64,000 nt of DNA from Lentimicrobium saccharophilum (GCF_001192835.1 NZ_DF968182.1:967748-1031747), one strand, 5' to 3'; positions 34,907 through 45,224 are shown, counted from the stretch's first letter. The notes: generated by a model not told the origin, from the letters alone. Numbers and translations are program-made.

Positions 34907-36076
34907 ATGATGAAATTTATCGGAGTGATGACAGTGAACAAAGACAGGTGCTACATAAAACCGGTGGCCTTACCGTGCCGGCAGTTGTGGCTGACGGCAA
35001 TGCTGTTTCCTTTGATGATGCTGCATTCATCCTGCCGCAAGGAACCTGATCAGCCCCGGCCTCAGGAGAATGATACAACCGTATATTCTGCCGGTATATA
35101 TGTGCTGAACGAGGGCTTGTTTAACCAGAACAATGCAGGACTTACGTTTTATAATTTCAGTGATTCAACGGCTGAAACGGACTATTTTTTTAATAAGAAC
35201 GGTCGCGGACTGGGTGATACGGGCAGTGATGCCTGTATCTACGGTTCCAAACTTTATATTGTCGTGAATGTTTCAAGTCAGCTCGAAGTAGCTGACGCGG
35301 TCTCGGGCGTCAGCCTCGGCCGGATCCCGCTTTTTGACGGCAGCAAGCCGCGGCAGCCAAGGAAAATTGCCCCTTATGGTAAATATGTCTTCGTGTGCAA
35401 TTTTGATAACACCGTGGCTGTGATCGACACTGCCCGGTTAGAGGTAGTCAGGTTGATTGAAGCCGGCAGAAATCCCGACGGAATTACAGCGGCTTATGGT
35501 AAGATATGGGTTTCCAATTCAGGAGGCCTGGCATTCCCGGATTACGACAACACCGTGTCGGTGATTGATCCGGAGACGTTTTCTGAAGTATCGCGTTATA
35601 CGGTAGGCATCAACCCGTATACCATCCGGCCCGATGGTCACGGCCACCTTTACCTGATTTCAAGAGGTAATTACGGAGATGTGAAGAGCCATCTGCAGGT
35701 GATGGATACCTTGGGTAACCTGGTAAAAACTTTCGGCGGTTTTGAAGCCCTGGGCTTTACAGTGGCAGGCGATACTGCCTATGTATATAATTATGACTGG
35801 AACAGCGGTAAAAGCACGGTGATGGTCGTAAATACACTTTCCATGCAATTGGCGGATGAGCAGTTTATCAAAGATGGCACAGATATTCTCGTTGCTTACG
35901 GCATAGCCTGCGACCCGGTGACTGGGTTGATTTACATTGCGGATGCCATGAATTTTACCGGAACAGGGCGCGTTTATGCATTCGACAAAACCGGAAAACT
36001 GCAGTTTTCACTCAACACCGGCATCAACCCTGCATATTTTGCCTTTCTTCACCGTACCGGTATTCCGGGAAACTGA
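34907..36076 (+). CDS. btuG: BtuG-like beta-propeller lipoprotein (DUF5074/YncE-like)
   Basis: About 390 residues from the ATG at 34907; the ATG at 34928 is an alternative. Both give a lipoprotein signal ending LHSSC (Cys at about residue 43 or 36). The mature part shows repeated propeller blades: SAGIYVLNEGLFNQNNAGLT, VAVIDTARLEVVRLIEAG, VSVIDPETFSEVSRYTVG, and VTGLIYIADAMNF near the end. In Bacteroides the surface lipoprotein BtuG binds cobalamin very tightly and sits on BtuB as a lid. Here the gene directly follows a BtuB-like gene within the riboswitch operon, which supports the same role. The symbol is given on context; other YncE-like propellers look similar. Confidence 0.78.
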   Translation: MMKFIGVMTVNKDRCYIKPVALPCRQLWLTAMLFPLMMLHSSCRKEPDQPRPQENDTTVYSAGIYVLNEGLFNQNNAGLTFYNFSDSTAETDYFFNKNGRGLGDTGSDACIYGSKLYIVVNVSSQLEVADAVSGVSLGRIPLFDGSKPRQPRKIAPYGKYVFVCNFDNTVAVIDTARLEVVRLIEAGRNPDGITAAYGKIWVSNSGGLAFPDYDNTVSVIDPETFSEVSRYTVGINPYTIRPDGHGHLYLISRGNYGDVKSHLQVMDTLGNLVKTFGGFEALGFTVAGDTAYVYNYDWNSGKSTVMVVNTLSMQLADEQFIKDGTDILVAYGIACDPVTGLIYIADAMNFTGTGRVYAFDKTGKLQFSLNTGINPAYFAFLHRTGIPGN

Positions 36077-36240
36077 ATCTATACCTGACCTGCTCGCGGG
36101 AAAGCCTTTAGTGTCTGAAGGGACGCGGGTGCTTTGGGCTTTCAGCGGCGGGTTTGCGAATGCTCTGATATTAATCAGGAAGCGCCTGCAATGCTGTACA
36201 GGATCCGGAAATAGAATCATTTAGGGGGTGAAGGCGGAAA

Positions 36241-36597
36241 TTATAATCCGAAGATGCCGATTTTAAAAGCAAAACGGCGTGGTCTTTCATCCGGTGCAAT
36301 GGAGCGTATGGGCCGGGGTTCCTGATTGATGATGTCGAACCGTGAACAATGGATGACTTCGCCGGGTGTGGCATTGATGCTGAGGACTTTGCAATATGGA
36401 CTTCCCTTCGAAATCAGTTCAATATATTTCTGCATGGTGGTCTCTTCTCCTTCTGCATGAATCAGTATCCTGTGTTGAGATACCTCATTCGAGATGCTGC
36501 CGCATAAATTCATTTCCCTCCCCTTGTTCAGTATGTAAAATCTGAACCCTTTGCAAGGCTGGTCGATGGATATCCTGATGTCTGCTGCTACACGCAT
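36241..36597 (-). CDS. Divergent acylphosphatase-like protein
   Basis: 118 residues with the acylphosphatase ferredoxin-like pattern. The loop PCKGFRFYILNKGREMNLCG keeps the catalytic Arg of the usual GVGFR, and GSISNEV keeps the catalytic Asn. After these comes ILIHAEGEETTMQKYIELISKGSP, the usual second half, and then a C-terminal tail of about 30 residues not found in typical 90-residue members. The phosphate loop is altered (QPCKGFR rather than GRVQGVGFR), so activity is uncertain. It stands alone, convergent with the B12 operon and 271 bases downstream of the YyaL-like gene on the same strand. Confidence 0.65.
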   Translation of the reverse strand: MRVAADIRISIDQPCKGFRFYILNKGREMNLCGSISNEVSQHRILIHAEGEETTMQKYIELISKGSPYCKVLSINATPGEVIHCSRFDIINQEPRPIRSIAPDERPRRFAFKIGIFGL

Positions 36598-36868
36598 CCG
36601 GCAAATTGGTTAAGTTTAATCAGAAACTGATACCAAAACAGCTTCAGAGAATGAACGGCTGCCGGTAAGGAACAGCCGCTGAAATTCAATACAAAAATTA
36701 ATTTCTTAGGAAGTGTAAAGTTAAATACAAAAAATTAAAATGCAATAGGTGTAAATACTGATTTTTTATTAATTTTTTGTGAATTATCAATGCGTACATT
36801 CACCTATAAGGCTGAAATCCTTTAAATACAGGCTTTTAAGTAAAGATATGCTGATAAATCAGTTGTTT
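36598..36868. other. AT-rich intergenic region; no gene seen
   Basis: 271 bases, AT-rich between 36700 and 36870. No supportable gene, RNA or clear terminator. Confidence 0.5.
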
Positions 36869-38881
36869 TTATAGTAAATGATGATCAACCTGATCAGGAT
36901 TAGAAACCGGGGCCTGGCAGACAGATCCAAGGCACTGGTAGATCAGGGTTTCGCCGTCTTTAAACCGGTTTTCAAATATCGGCAGGTCTGAAGGTGAGAT
37001 GGAGGCCGCCAGGAGCGTTGAAGCCGTTTGTTTTGCGAAAAGTGTCCTGGCAAAATCAAAAGCTTCAGGGCCGGTAATCACCAGGGTGCGGATACCGGAG
37101 GCAAGCAGCATAGCCGATGAGGCCCAGCAGGCATAGGCCTGGGGGTAGGCATTTATCCTTGCCTGCATCCGCTGAATCATTTTTTCGGCCCTGTCTGTAT
37201 ACGTATTTTCCGAAAAGTAATGGCCCAGAAACAGCAATACTTTTGACATAACGGCATTCCCTGAGGGTTCAACCCCGTCAGTGGTTTCTATCACCCGCAC
37301 GACCTCCGGCCCTGCGCCGGGATGATCAGCCGAAAACCAGAAGAGGGGGGAGTTTGCATCACCAAAAGTACGCAGCACATTGTCAGTCAACCGTTTTGCA
37401 GCGTGCAGCCATCCTTCGTCAAAACTGACCTGATAAAGTGTAATAAAAGCCTCGGCCAGGTATGCATAGTCATTCAGTATTCCCTCGATTCTCGCGTTCC
37501 CGTTTTTCCAGGTGCGCAGCAGGCTGCCATCTTCCCGAATCATTTCTTTTTCGCTGAATCGGGCTGCTTTCAGCGCGGCATCGAGCCAGGGCTGGTGCTG
37601 CGTTACCCGGTAAGCATCGGCATACGCCTTGATCATCAGGCTGTTCCATGAAATCAGTATCTTGTCGTCCAGGCCGGGCCTGACGCGTTTGTTCCTTTCT
37701 TTCAGTAAGAGGGCAGAAGCCATACGCACCAGCTGTTTCAGCTCCTCTGCGCTGAGGTGCTGTCTGGTAGCAAACACCTCGTCGGTAAGTGGCCGCAGCA
37801 GGATGTTGCGTCCGTGTTCCCATCGACCCTCCTGATCGATGCCCCAGTATTCCGAAAGCAACGCTCCGTATTCCGGCAATACATTCATGATTTCATCCCT
37901 GGTCCAGACGTAAAACCTGCCTTCTTCTCCCTCGCTGTCGGCATCCAGCGCGGCATAAAATGCGCCTTCCGGAGAAGTGAGTTCACGTTCAGTAAAAGAG
38001 ATCGATTGCTGAATAATTTCAAGCAACTCTTTATGGCCGCTGATACGGAAGGCTTTTGCATACAATGAAATAAGCTGGGCGTTGTCGTACAGCATTTTTT
38101 CAAAGTGGGGGACTTTCCAGTGCGCATCGGTGCTGTAGCGTGCGAATCCTCCCCCTATCTGATCGTAAATACCGCCCATGGCCATGGCTCTCAGCGTTTT
38201 GAGCGCGTAATCAAGGGCTTCGGTTTTTCCGGAGAGGTCATAATAATCCAGCACAAATTGCCATACTACCGGCATGGGAAATTTCGGGGCGCCGGTCATT
38301 CCGCCGTTTATGCCGTCGAACCGCAACGAAAGCTGCTCATAGGTCTCATCAGGAAAAGCACGGTCAATGCCTGAGGGGTTGGCTGGCGCCTCCACCATGT
38401 TCTGCCCGCTGATGCCTTCCATAAGCCTGGAAGCCTGTATTTTCAGTTCTTCATGGCTGTTGTCATACAGATCTGAAATTTGCATCAACAAATCAGCCCA
38501 TTGCGCGGGCCTGAAATAGGTGCCGCCCCAGAACGGACTGCCGTCGGGCAGGGCGAAGCAGTTGAGCGGCCATCCTCCGCTGTTATGCAGCAATTGGACT
38601 GCATTCATGTAAAGCAGGTCAACATCCGGCCGCTCTTCCCGGTCAACCTTCACGCACACAAACAGCCGGTTCATCACCTCCGCGATCTCAGGCTTGCTGA
38701 AACTCTCATGCTCCATCACATGGCACCAATGGCAGGCCGAGTATCCTATACTGATCAGCAGCGGCCGGTTGCGCTCGCGCGCTGCGGCAAACGCTTCTTC
38801 CCCGTAAGGATACCAGTCAACCGGATTGTGTGCATGCTGAAGCAGGTAAGGGCTCGTTTCGTTGATCAGTCGGTTGGGCAT
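36869..38881 (-). CDS. YyaL/DUF255 family protein (thioredoxin-like plus alpha-barrel domains)
   Basis: About 670 residues from the ATG at 38879-38881. The frame extends 14 codons further, but this start gives the family's canonical N-terminus [24 protein letters not shown]255 thioredoxin-like domain follows with [15 protein letters not shown] (CxxC active site at about residue 52) and [15 protein letters not shown]. The rest is an (alpha/alpha)6 barrel like that of N-acylglucosamine 2-epimerases, with [25 protein letters not shown] and [14 protein letters not shown]. Homologues occur from bacteria to human SPATA20; the function is not established. No membrane segment or signal peptide. A TACTTTTG box at 39035-39042 could be its -7 element, but without a -33 partner. 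Confidence 0.9.
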   Translation of the reverse strand: MPNRLINETSPYLLQHAHNPVDWYPYGEEAFAAARERNRPLLISIGYSACHWCHVMEHESFSKPEIAEVMNRLFVCVKVDREERPDVDLLYMNAVQLLHNSGGWPLNCFALPDGSPFWGGTYFRPAQWADLLMQISDLYDNSHEELKIQASRLMEGISGQNMVEAPANPSGIDRAFPDETYEQLSLRFDGINGGMTGAPKFPMPVVWQFVLDYYDLSGKTEALDYALKTLRAMAMGGIYDQIGGGFARYSTDAHWKVPHFEKMLYDNAQLISLYAKAFRISGHKELLEIIQQSISFTERELTSPEGAFYAALDADSEGEEGRFYVWTRDEIMNVLPEYGALLSEYWGIDQEGRWEHGRNILLRPLTDEVFATRQHLSAEELKQLVRMASALLLKERNKRVRPGLDDKILISWNSLMIKAYADAYRVTQHQPWLDAALKAARFSEKEMIREDGSLLRTWKNGNARIEGILNDYAYLAEAFITLYQVSFDEGWLHAAKRLTDNVLRTFGDANSPLFWFSADHPGAGPEVVRVIETTDGVEPSGNAVMSKVLLFLGHYFSENTYTDRAEKMIQRMQARINAYPQAYACWASSAMLLASGIRTLVITGPEAFDFARTLFAKQTASTLLAASISPSDLPIFENRFKDGETLIYQCLGSVCQAPVSNPDQVDHHLL

Positions 38882-39528
38882 ATGGCTTATAATAATGGTG
38901 TGAGGGCTATTTCTTATAAACAAGGTTTTACCCCGAGTGTTTAATGGCCGGAGTGAAACGCTTCAAATACATTCATTTCTTATCTCTGGAAGCATACGAT
39001 CCGCCGATGGCGGGGAAATTACATAATTTTATGACAAAAGTATGAATCCGGAGAAGTTGGGTGTTCGGAGAAAATAATCAGCAATATGAAACCGACGTGC
39101 CCGGGTGGGTCGGAAATCCTAATTCATTCTGCATTTCTGCTGGTTGCCGGTTCATTTTATTGGGACATTTCCTGCCATAGAAAGGTACAAGTCGTGGTTT
39201 CTCTGTGAACCGCTGTGTATATGAAAGATTATTTTACAGAGATACATCCGTAACCGCTGAGATATGCAGATAGTTTAAACCCTTGATTCGCATAATGTAT
39301 TTTAAATCAGTGATTAATATTTGAAAGAAAGAAGCAGTATAACATATCTTTTCTTATAATTCCGGCTGTTATTTAGATTTATTATAACTTAGCACCCTTA
39401 AGGCGTCCTTTACCCGGATTTCAATCACCAATTTCCCGGAGTGTCTGTCCCGGTTTCCGGGGTGTAGTCTATATGTCCGGAAAAGGGTAGAGGCTGCCGC
39501 TTAATAAGAAATCTGCAATAAACACTCT
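38882..39528. other. Intergenic region between divergent genes
   Basis: 647 bases with no supportable gene. It includes a TACTTTTG box facing the YyaL-like gene (39035-39042, minus) and TAACTTAGCACC (39385-39396, plus), which could start the S8 protease transcript about 130 bases before its ATG. Neither has a convincing -33 element. Confidence 0.45.
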
Positions 39529-42500
39529 ATGACAATGAGACTATTACTTGTTTTAATGGCCGTTCTGGCCCTGAGCCGGGCAGATGCCCAGCAAACTTAC
39601 CGTGTACAGCGCGGCGAGCGACCGCCCATTGATCTGGCGACTGTTCCGGATGCTGCTATTACCCGTGGCATTTTAAAAGTGAAGGTTCAGGAATCCTACA
39701 CCCGGCAGCTTGACGAAATGCCGGTGACGGTGGATGCCAGGGGCACGGTTACTTTCGGAATTGAAAGCATTGACCGGCTGAACAGGCAATTCGGCGTATC
39801 AGGTTTTGAAAAAACCTTCGGCTCTCCGGCTTTTTCATCCCGCTTCAGCGAACGCCACCGTGCATGGGGCTTTCACCTCTGGTATACCCTGCATTTTGAT
39901 GAGGAACTGGATGTGAAACAGCTGGTTCAGGCCTATGCCGCCCTGGGAGAAGTACTGGTGGCGGAACCTGAGTATGTAAAAGAGTTGGTTATTAATCAAT
40001 TGCCTGATGGAAAGGCAGAAGGGGAAGCGCTGAGGGGCACTGCCTGGACGCCGGACGACCCGCGTTACGATGAACAATGGCATTATCACAATACCGGTCA
40101 GCAAAACGGTACCCCCGATGCTGACGTTGACCTGCCCGAGGCATGGGAGATCACCAAAGGAAATCCTGAAGTGATCGTCGCGGTTATTGACCAGGGTATT
40201 CAGACCAACCATCCTGACCTGATCGAAAATATGTGGGAAGGGTTGGGATACAACTTTATTAACAACTCTCCGAACATTGTTCCCGGGGATCACGGATCAC
40301 ATGTGGCCGGAACCGTGGCCGGTGTCAACAACAACGGCATCGGGATTTCGGGCGTGGCCGGTGGCTCGGGTCCGGGCGACGGAGTGCGGCTGATGTCGTG
40401 CCAGGTATTTAACCCCACTTCCGGTGGCGGCGGATTCCAGAATGCACCCATCTGGGCGGCCGACAACGGCGCCGCAATATCGCAGAATTCATGGGGATAC
40501 ACATCGCCCGGTTATTATGAGCAGGCTGTGCTCGATGCCATTGACTACTTCAACATCAACGGCGGAGGTGAAGCCATGCCTGAGGGTGGGATTACGATCT
40601 TTGCCGCAGGAAACAGCGGTTCACAGGGTCAATGGTATCCCGGTTACTATTCGGGATGTTTCTCGGTAGCAGCCACCAACAACCAGGATAAACGCTCATG
40701 GTATTCGAACTACGATACCTGGATTGATGTTTCAGCCCCCGGGGGAGAGACCAACCAGGTGAGCCAGCGGGGCGTGCTCAGCTGCTGGAGAAACAGCAAT
40801 TATGGTTTTTACGAAGGGACTTCCATGGCTTGTCCGCATGTTTCGGGCATCGCCGCACTGATGATTTCGCTGGCGTATGGTCAGTTTACTCCGGCACAGG
40901 TAGCTGATATTATCCGCAATACCACCGACGATCATTACGGGGTAAATCCCGGTTATATCGGCAAACTGGGGACCGGCCGCGTGAATGCGCACAGTGCCCT
41001 CCTCGAAACACTTAACCAGATGATCCTGGTAAATAACCCCCTGGCCTTTTCGGCATTGCCGGCCAGCCATACACAGATCAACCTCAACTGGGTAAAAAAT
41101 GCAGAAGACGATGATGTGATGATAGCATGGAATACCGAAGACGTGTTCGGTGATCCGGTACAGGAGCAGCCTTATCAGCCCGGCGAGGTGATTGAAGGCG
41201 GCGGAACCATTCTTTACCTCGGTCCGGAAAGTACTTTTCAGCACACGGACCTCAGCAGCAATACCCCCTATTTCTACAAAGCCTGGTCGGTGAACGAAGT
41301 CAATGAATATTCACCCGGGCTGTCTGCCAATGCCATTACCCTGAAGGATCCCATCGTGAACTTCCCGTACCACCAGGATTTTGAAGAGGAGGCTTTCCCG
41401 CCCGCTTCATGGGAAAACAAGAAACTGGCCGGCGCCGGTGAAGGATTGTGGGACCGGCAACTGACCGGCACAGACCCGCTTTGTGAACCTCAGTCCGGCG
41501 AAGCCATGGCCCGCTTCAACAGTAATGAATATATGGCCGGAACCAGTGGTTTACTGGTAACCCCTCCGGTGATGTTCGGCAGTGACAACTATGAAATCAG
41601 TTTCTGGATGTTCCGCGACAGCGAAGAGCCTGCGACAGCCGACAGAGTTGAGGTGTATGCCAACATTTCGCCCAATGCCGGTTTTGCCACCCTGCTGGGA
41701 ACCGTGCACCGCTCGGCTGCGCTTTCGCCCGAAACTGATGAAAGCGGCTGGCAGCGGTACGTATTTGAACTGCCGGCATCGTATTACAACAAACTTACTT
41801 ATATTATCCTGAAAGGGATGAGCGAACAGGGCAACAGCATCTATATCGATGAGTTTCACATCGAAGTGCCGGTATCCTGCTTCCCGCCCGAGAACCTCAC
41901 GGTCACCGACATCACCTCCGCTTCGGCGCTGATCGGCTGGACCGCTGTGGAGCCGGCCACCGCCTGGGATGTGGAAACCGGCGTGCAGGGATTTGAACCC
42001 GGTACAGGAACATTGCTTACCGGGATTGCCGACACGACATTGACGATCGAAGGGCTCGAAGCCAACACTGCTTATGACATTTATGTGCGTGGCGCCTGTG
42101 ATGATGAAAACAGCAGTGTATGGACCGGTCCTCTTGGATTTACCACCCTTTGCTATGCAGAAACGCCCTGGGATGAAACCTTTGAGGGGATGAATGACGC
42201 ATTTGAATGCTGGCAGGTAATGATGAATACTGCGGAAGACGGCGGACTGGAAGGCAACAACCTGGTTCCGGCAACGGAAGGATCATGGTTTGTCTGTACG
42301 CCTGAATCCTTCAATGGTTCAGGCAGTGATTATATCCACGGCGGAGAACGTTCTGCTGTTATCGATGGCGCTGCCACCGGCTTCAACTGGCTAATCACCG
42401 GAGAGCTGCAGATGCCCGGAACAGGGAATACCGACCTTGGGTTTATGCTGTATTACGCCAACAGCGATACGGCAGTCAACCGCTTTTATGTGAATATCTT

Positions 42501-44193
42501 TGATGAGGGGAACTGGCGCCCGGCGCTGGTGATGGACAGCCCTGAAACCGGCAGCAACCTTTACCAGCAGCAGGTGCTGATCAATATGGATGGCTATCTG
42601 GGCAAGCGCATAAGACTGGCGTTCGTATATGAAGGCAACGACGCGGCCACGCTGGCAGTTGACAACATCGGCATCGTTCCCGCCGACAACTACTGGACCG
42701 GTAAATCGGGCAGTGAATGGACGAACCCGGGTAACTGGCGTCTGGCAGTGCCGGAACAAACCAATACCGCGCAGATATTGCCCGCCCCCAACCAGCCTGT
42801 GATCAGCGGAAGCCTTGAAATGACCGGAATTAATATTCATCCCGGAGCCGCGCTTACCCTTGCACCCGATGCGCAAGTAACAGTCACCGGTTCACTTTTG
42901 AATATGTCAGGTGCACCGGGCCTGCTGCTGAGCGCTGATGAACAGGGCCATGCCACGCTTATCCATCCTGAAAATGAACTGCATGCCACGGTTGAGGTAT
43001 ATGCCGGATCCGCAATGGGCGCAGAGGGCTGGCAACTGCTGTCCATGCCTTTTACTGTTGATTTTGAGCCTGAGTTCTCCATGCCCGGAGACGGACTGCT
43101 GAAATGGGCAGAGGCTTCCGGCAGCTGGATTGCTTCACGACTGGAGGACGAAACCTGGAACCCGGCGTTTGAGACACAGATGATTCGGGGACATGCCTAT
43201 CTCAGCGGTTATGAAACAACTGGGGTGCGTTCTGGGGCCGGGTTGCTGGATGGTACATCGTTCAGTCGTGAACTGCAGAATACCGGCAACGGATGGCATG
43301 TTTTGGGCAACCCGTTTACGGCATCCGTAAGTTATAATTCGTCTGATCCGCAGTTTGCCGCTATCGGTAAAGTGTGGAATGCTGAGGAAGGATCGTTCAA
43401 CGAGCTATACCCCGGAGCCATCATTCCGGCGATGTCAGGCTTCGCGGTGGAGGTACTTCAGGAAACTGCCGCCTATCACATCCCTGCTGAGTCGCGTACA
43501 CATGAAGCAGCTTTTCTGCCTGCAGCTCCGGAGCCTTCCATCGCCCTTTCGGTCAGCGAATCAATTCAGGGTACCCGTCAGCGCGCGGCCATCAACCTGA
43601 ATCAGGCAGCTACAGAATATTTTGATGTTCAGCTGGATGCAGGTTTTCTTCCCGGCTTTGCACCGCAGTTTTACAGCCTCTTCGGCGGCCGGAAGCTTTC
43701 CGTCAACACCCTGCCTTCCATTGCCACCGGTGCAGTGATTCCGCTGGGATTTGTGAAAAATGAAGCTGATAGCTACGTTTTTGAGGCTCAGTTTGATGCC
43801 CTTTATCCGGATATGCTCCTGTATCTGAATGACCTGAAAACCGGGGAGCTGTATTCGCTTAACGAAACTCCTGTGGTGGAGTTCACCGCTGAAGAAGGTG
43901 ATGCCCCTGACCGTTTTGAACTGATTTTCGGCACCCTGGGATTGGATGAACAGGACATGGCCGCCGGTCTGAAGGTTTATGCCCACGGTTCCGTGATTTA
44001 TCTGCTAGGCAATGGCCCCGTTGAAGGGGTAGTTATCCTCAGCACCCTGCAGGGCTCCACATTGCTCGAAAAATCCGTTAAAGGAGAAGCAGTGATTAAG
44101 CTGGAAGCCGGAACCCTCGCCAATGGCATTTACATTGTAAGCCTGATCAGCGGGCAGGGCCGGAGCAGCCACAAGGTGGTGCTCAGCAGGTAA
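39529..44193 (+). CDS. S8 subtilisin-like protease with T9SS sorting domain
   Basis: 1554 residues. Signal peptide ends about residue 20 (RADAQ), then a propeptide-like region to about 160. The catalytic domain (about 165-500) has the full triad: Asp in VIVAVIDQGIQTNHPDL (about 219), His in GDHGSHVAGTVAG (about 256), oxyanion Asn in IFAAGNSGSQG, and Ser in EGTSMACPHVSGIAALM (about 432). Beyond it lie Fn3-like segments, MAM/jellyroll-like domains (FPYHQDFEEEAFPPASWEN, SIYIDEFHIE), an Fn3 domain and a beta module related to those of the 50.6-57.3 kb proteins (GNPFTASVSYN, YSLFGGRKLSVNTLP, RFELIFGTLGL). The T9SS type A sorting signal ends RSSHKVVLSR. Likely a secreted or surface-attached protease. 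A terminator follows 29 bases after the stop. Confidence 0.92.
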   Translation: MTMRLLLVLMAVLALSRADAQQTYRVQRGERPPIDLATVPDAAITRGILKVKVQESYTRQLDEMPVTVDARGTVTFGIESIDRLNRQFGVSGFEKTFGSPAFSSRFSERHRAWGFHLWYTLHFDEELDVKQLVQAYAALGEVLVAEPEYVKELVINQLPDGKAEGEALRGTAWTPDDPRYDEQWHYHNTGQQNGTPDADVDLPEAWEITKGNPEVIVAVIDQGIQTNHPDLIENMWEGLGYNFINNSPNIVPGDHGSHVAGTVAGVNNNGIGISGVAGGSGPGDGVRLMSCQVFNPTSGGGGFQNAPIWAADNGAAISQNSWGYTSPGYYEQAVLDAIDYFNINGGGEAMPEGGITIFAAGNSGSQGQWYPGYYSGCFSVAATNNQDKRSWYSNYDTWIDVSAPGGETNQVSQRGVLSCWRNSNYGFYEGTSMACPHVSGIAALMISLAYGQFTPAQVADIIRNTTDDHYGVNPGYIGKLGTGRVNAHSALLETLNQMILVNNPLAFSALPASHTQINLNWVKNAEDDDVMIAWNTEDVFGDPVQEQPYQPGEVIEGGGTILYLGPESTFQHTDLSSNTPYFYKAWSVNEVNEYSPGLSANAITLKDPIVNFPYHQDFEEEAFPPASWENKKLAGAGEGLWDRQLTGTDPLCEPQSGEAMARFNSNEYMAGTSGLLVTPPVMFGSDNYEISFWMFRDSEEPATADRVEVYANISPNAGFATLLGTVHRSAALSPETDESGWQRYVFELPASYYNKLTYIILKGMSEQGNSIYIDEFHIEVPVSCFPPENLTVTDITSASALIGWTAVEPATAWDVETGVQGFEPGTGTLLTGIADTTLTIEGLEANTAYDIYVRGACDDENSSVWTGPLGFTTLCYAETPWDETFEGMNDAFECWQVMMNTAEDGGLEGNNLVPATEGSWFVCTPESFNGSGSDYIHGGERSAVIDGAATGFNWLITGELQMPGTGNTDLGFMLYYANSDTAVNRFYVNIFDEGNWRPALVMDSPETGSNLYQQQVLINMDGYLGKRIRLAFVYEGNDAATLAVDNIGIVPADNYWTGKSGSEWTNPGNWRLAVPEQTNTAQILPAPNQPVISGSLEMTGINIHPGAALTLAPDAQVTVTGSLLNMSGAPGLLLSADEQGHATLIHPENELHATVEVYAGSAMGAEGWQLLSMPFTVDFEPEFSMPGDGLLKWAEASGSWIASRLEDETWNPAFETQMIRGHAYLSGYETTGVRSGAGLLDGTSFSRELQNTGNGWHVLGNPFTASVSYNSSDPQFAAIGKVWNAEEGSFNELYPGAIIPAMSGFAVEVLQETAAYHIPAESRTHEAAFLPAAPEPSIALSVSESIQGTRQRAAINLNQAATEYFDVQLDAGFLPGFAPQFYSLFGGRKLSVNTLPSIATGAVIPLGFVKNEADSYVFEAQFDALYPDMLLYLNDLKTGELYSLNETPVVEFTAEEGDAPDRFELIFGTLGLDEQDMAAGLKVYAHGSVIYLLGNGPVEGVVILSTLQGSTLLEKSVKGEAVIKLEAGTLANGIYIVSLISGQGRSSHKVVLSR

Positions 44194-44221
44194 GGCAAAT
44201 TGTTTGATACTAAAGAAAACG

Positions 44222-44252
44222 GCAGGATCCGGCAGCGGGTCCTGCTTTTTTT
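44222..44252 (+). terminator. Intrinsic terminator of the S8 protease gene
   Basis: GCAGGATCC, a six-base loop, GGGTCCTGC and then seven T residues; one G-U pair in the stem. Confidence 0.75.
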
Positions 44253-44274
44253 GTCCGGGAATGGCTGTGTCCGG

Positions 44275-44841
44275 TCAGGATCCCAGCCAGTTTTTCATCA
44301 TCCGAAGTCCTTCCGGGGTCATGACCGATTCGGGATGAAACTGAACGCCGCAGAGATCAAACTCTTTGTGCCGCAGGCTCATGATCACACCCCGGCTATC
44401 GGTAGAGGTGATGCGCAGACAGGCGGGGAGGGGAGCCGCCACGGCCCAGCTGTGGTAGAGTCCGGCTTCGAATCCGGTTCCCAAACCTGCAAAAAGCGGG
44501 TCGGCGGGTAGCAGGGGCGTTACTTTTACCGTTTCACCGTGGAGGATGTTGCCCGGCTGAAATAATTTTCCCCCGAAGACTTCGGCCATGGCCTGCATGC
44601 CCAGGCAAACGCCCAGCATTTTTTTTCTGCCGGCCCATTCCCTGATCAGGATGCAGGTATTTCCGGCTTCGGAGGGCAGCCCAGGGCCCGGGCTGATCAC
44701 GATGGCGTCGGCGGCCTCCGCTGCAGCTGAAGCGTCCCGGTCATTTTTAATCACTTCAATGGCGTTAGCTCCTGCCTCGCGCAGCAACTGAACCAGGTTC
44801 CAGGTAAATGAATCGTAATTGTCGAGCAGCAGGATTTTCAT
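44275..44841 (-). CDS. pabA: Aminodeoxychorismate synthase glutaminase subunit
   Basis: About 188 residues from the ATG at 44839-44841, which gives the normal MKILLLDNYDSFTWNLVQLL start (the frame runs six codons further). It is a class I glutamine amidotransferase with nucleophile Cys in MLGVCLGMQAMAEVFGG (about residue 78), and His and Glu in CGVQFHPESV (about 168). It supplies ammonia to PabB. Alone it could equally serve anthranilate synthase (TrpG); the pabB-pabC pair encoded 2.9 kb away in divergent orientation, with no trp genes in sight, favours PabA. The space between holds only repeats. Confidence 0.88.
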   Translation of the reverse strand: MKILLLDNYDSFTWNLVQLLREAGANAIEVIKNDRDASAAAEAADAIVISPGPGLPSEAGNTCILIREWAGRKKMLGVCLGMQAMAEVFGGKLFQPGNILHGETVKVTPLLPADPLFAGLGTGFEAGLYHSWAVAAPLPACLRITSTDSRGVIMSLRHKEFDLCGVQFHPESVMTPEGLRMMKNWLGS

Positions 44842-44900
44842 AGCGGCGGCATCGCGCAAAAATAATCAGGATTTTTATACGAGCTCCCTTCGGTCGGTTA

Positions 44901-45030
44901 AAGGATTCAAATATTCAAATATTCAAAGATTCAAGGATTCAAAGATTCAAGGATTCAAAGATTCAAAAGATTCAAGAATTCAAGGATTAGCTTCGCTGAG
45001 CTCCCTTCGGTCGGTTCAAGGATTCAAAGA
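44901..45030. repeat. Period-8 array (RGATTCAA units) with an inserted GC-rich motif
   Basis: About eleven units of (A/G)GATTCAA with small variations start 60 bases upstream of pabA, then AGCTTCGCTGAGCTCCCTTC followed by GGTCGG, and two more units. The same GC-rich motif occurs inside arrays at 57518, 58222 and 59125. Confidence 0.85.
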
Positions 45031-45060
45031 TATTGTTGGCTCAGATTAGTCTCTGCGGCC

Positions 45061-45187
45061 CTCTGCGAAAACCTCTGCGTTCTCCGCGGTTTTTTTACCG
45101 CAAAGGTCGCTGAGAAGACGCAAAGGTCGCGGAGGGGCCAGGTGGAAGCAAGAAGACCTAACAACTTGAAAGAAAACTTGTTAGGTC
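45061..45187. repeat. CTCTGCGTTCTCCGCGG-type repeat and hairpin-family element
   Basis: The block with CCTCTGCGTTCTCCGCGG, a T run and ACCGCAAAGGTCGC (about 45050-45135) recurs at 59236-59305. It is followed by the hairpin GACCTAACAACTT ... AACTTGTTAGGTC at 45155-45187. Confidence 0.75.
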
Positions 45188-45224
45188 AGGTTGTTGATTT
45201 TTGTGGTCAGGCCCTGTTGAGAAG

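Noticed and set aside
44275-44841. Assignment as TrpG of anthranilate synthase
   Set aside because: No trp genes nearby, and the partner at 47.7 kb has the PabB-type PMKGT active site; still not excluded as a shared subunit.
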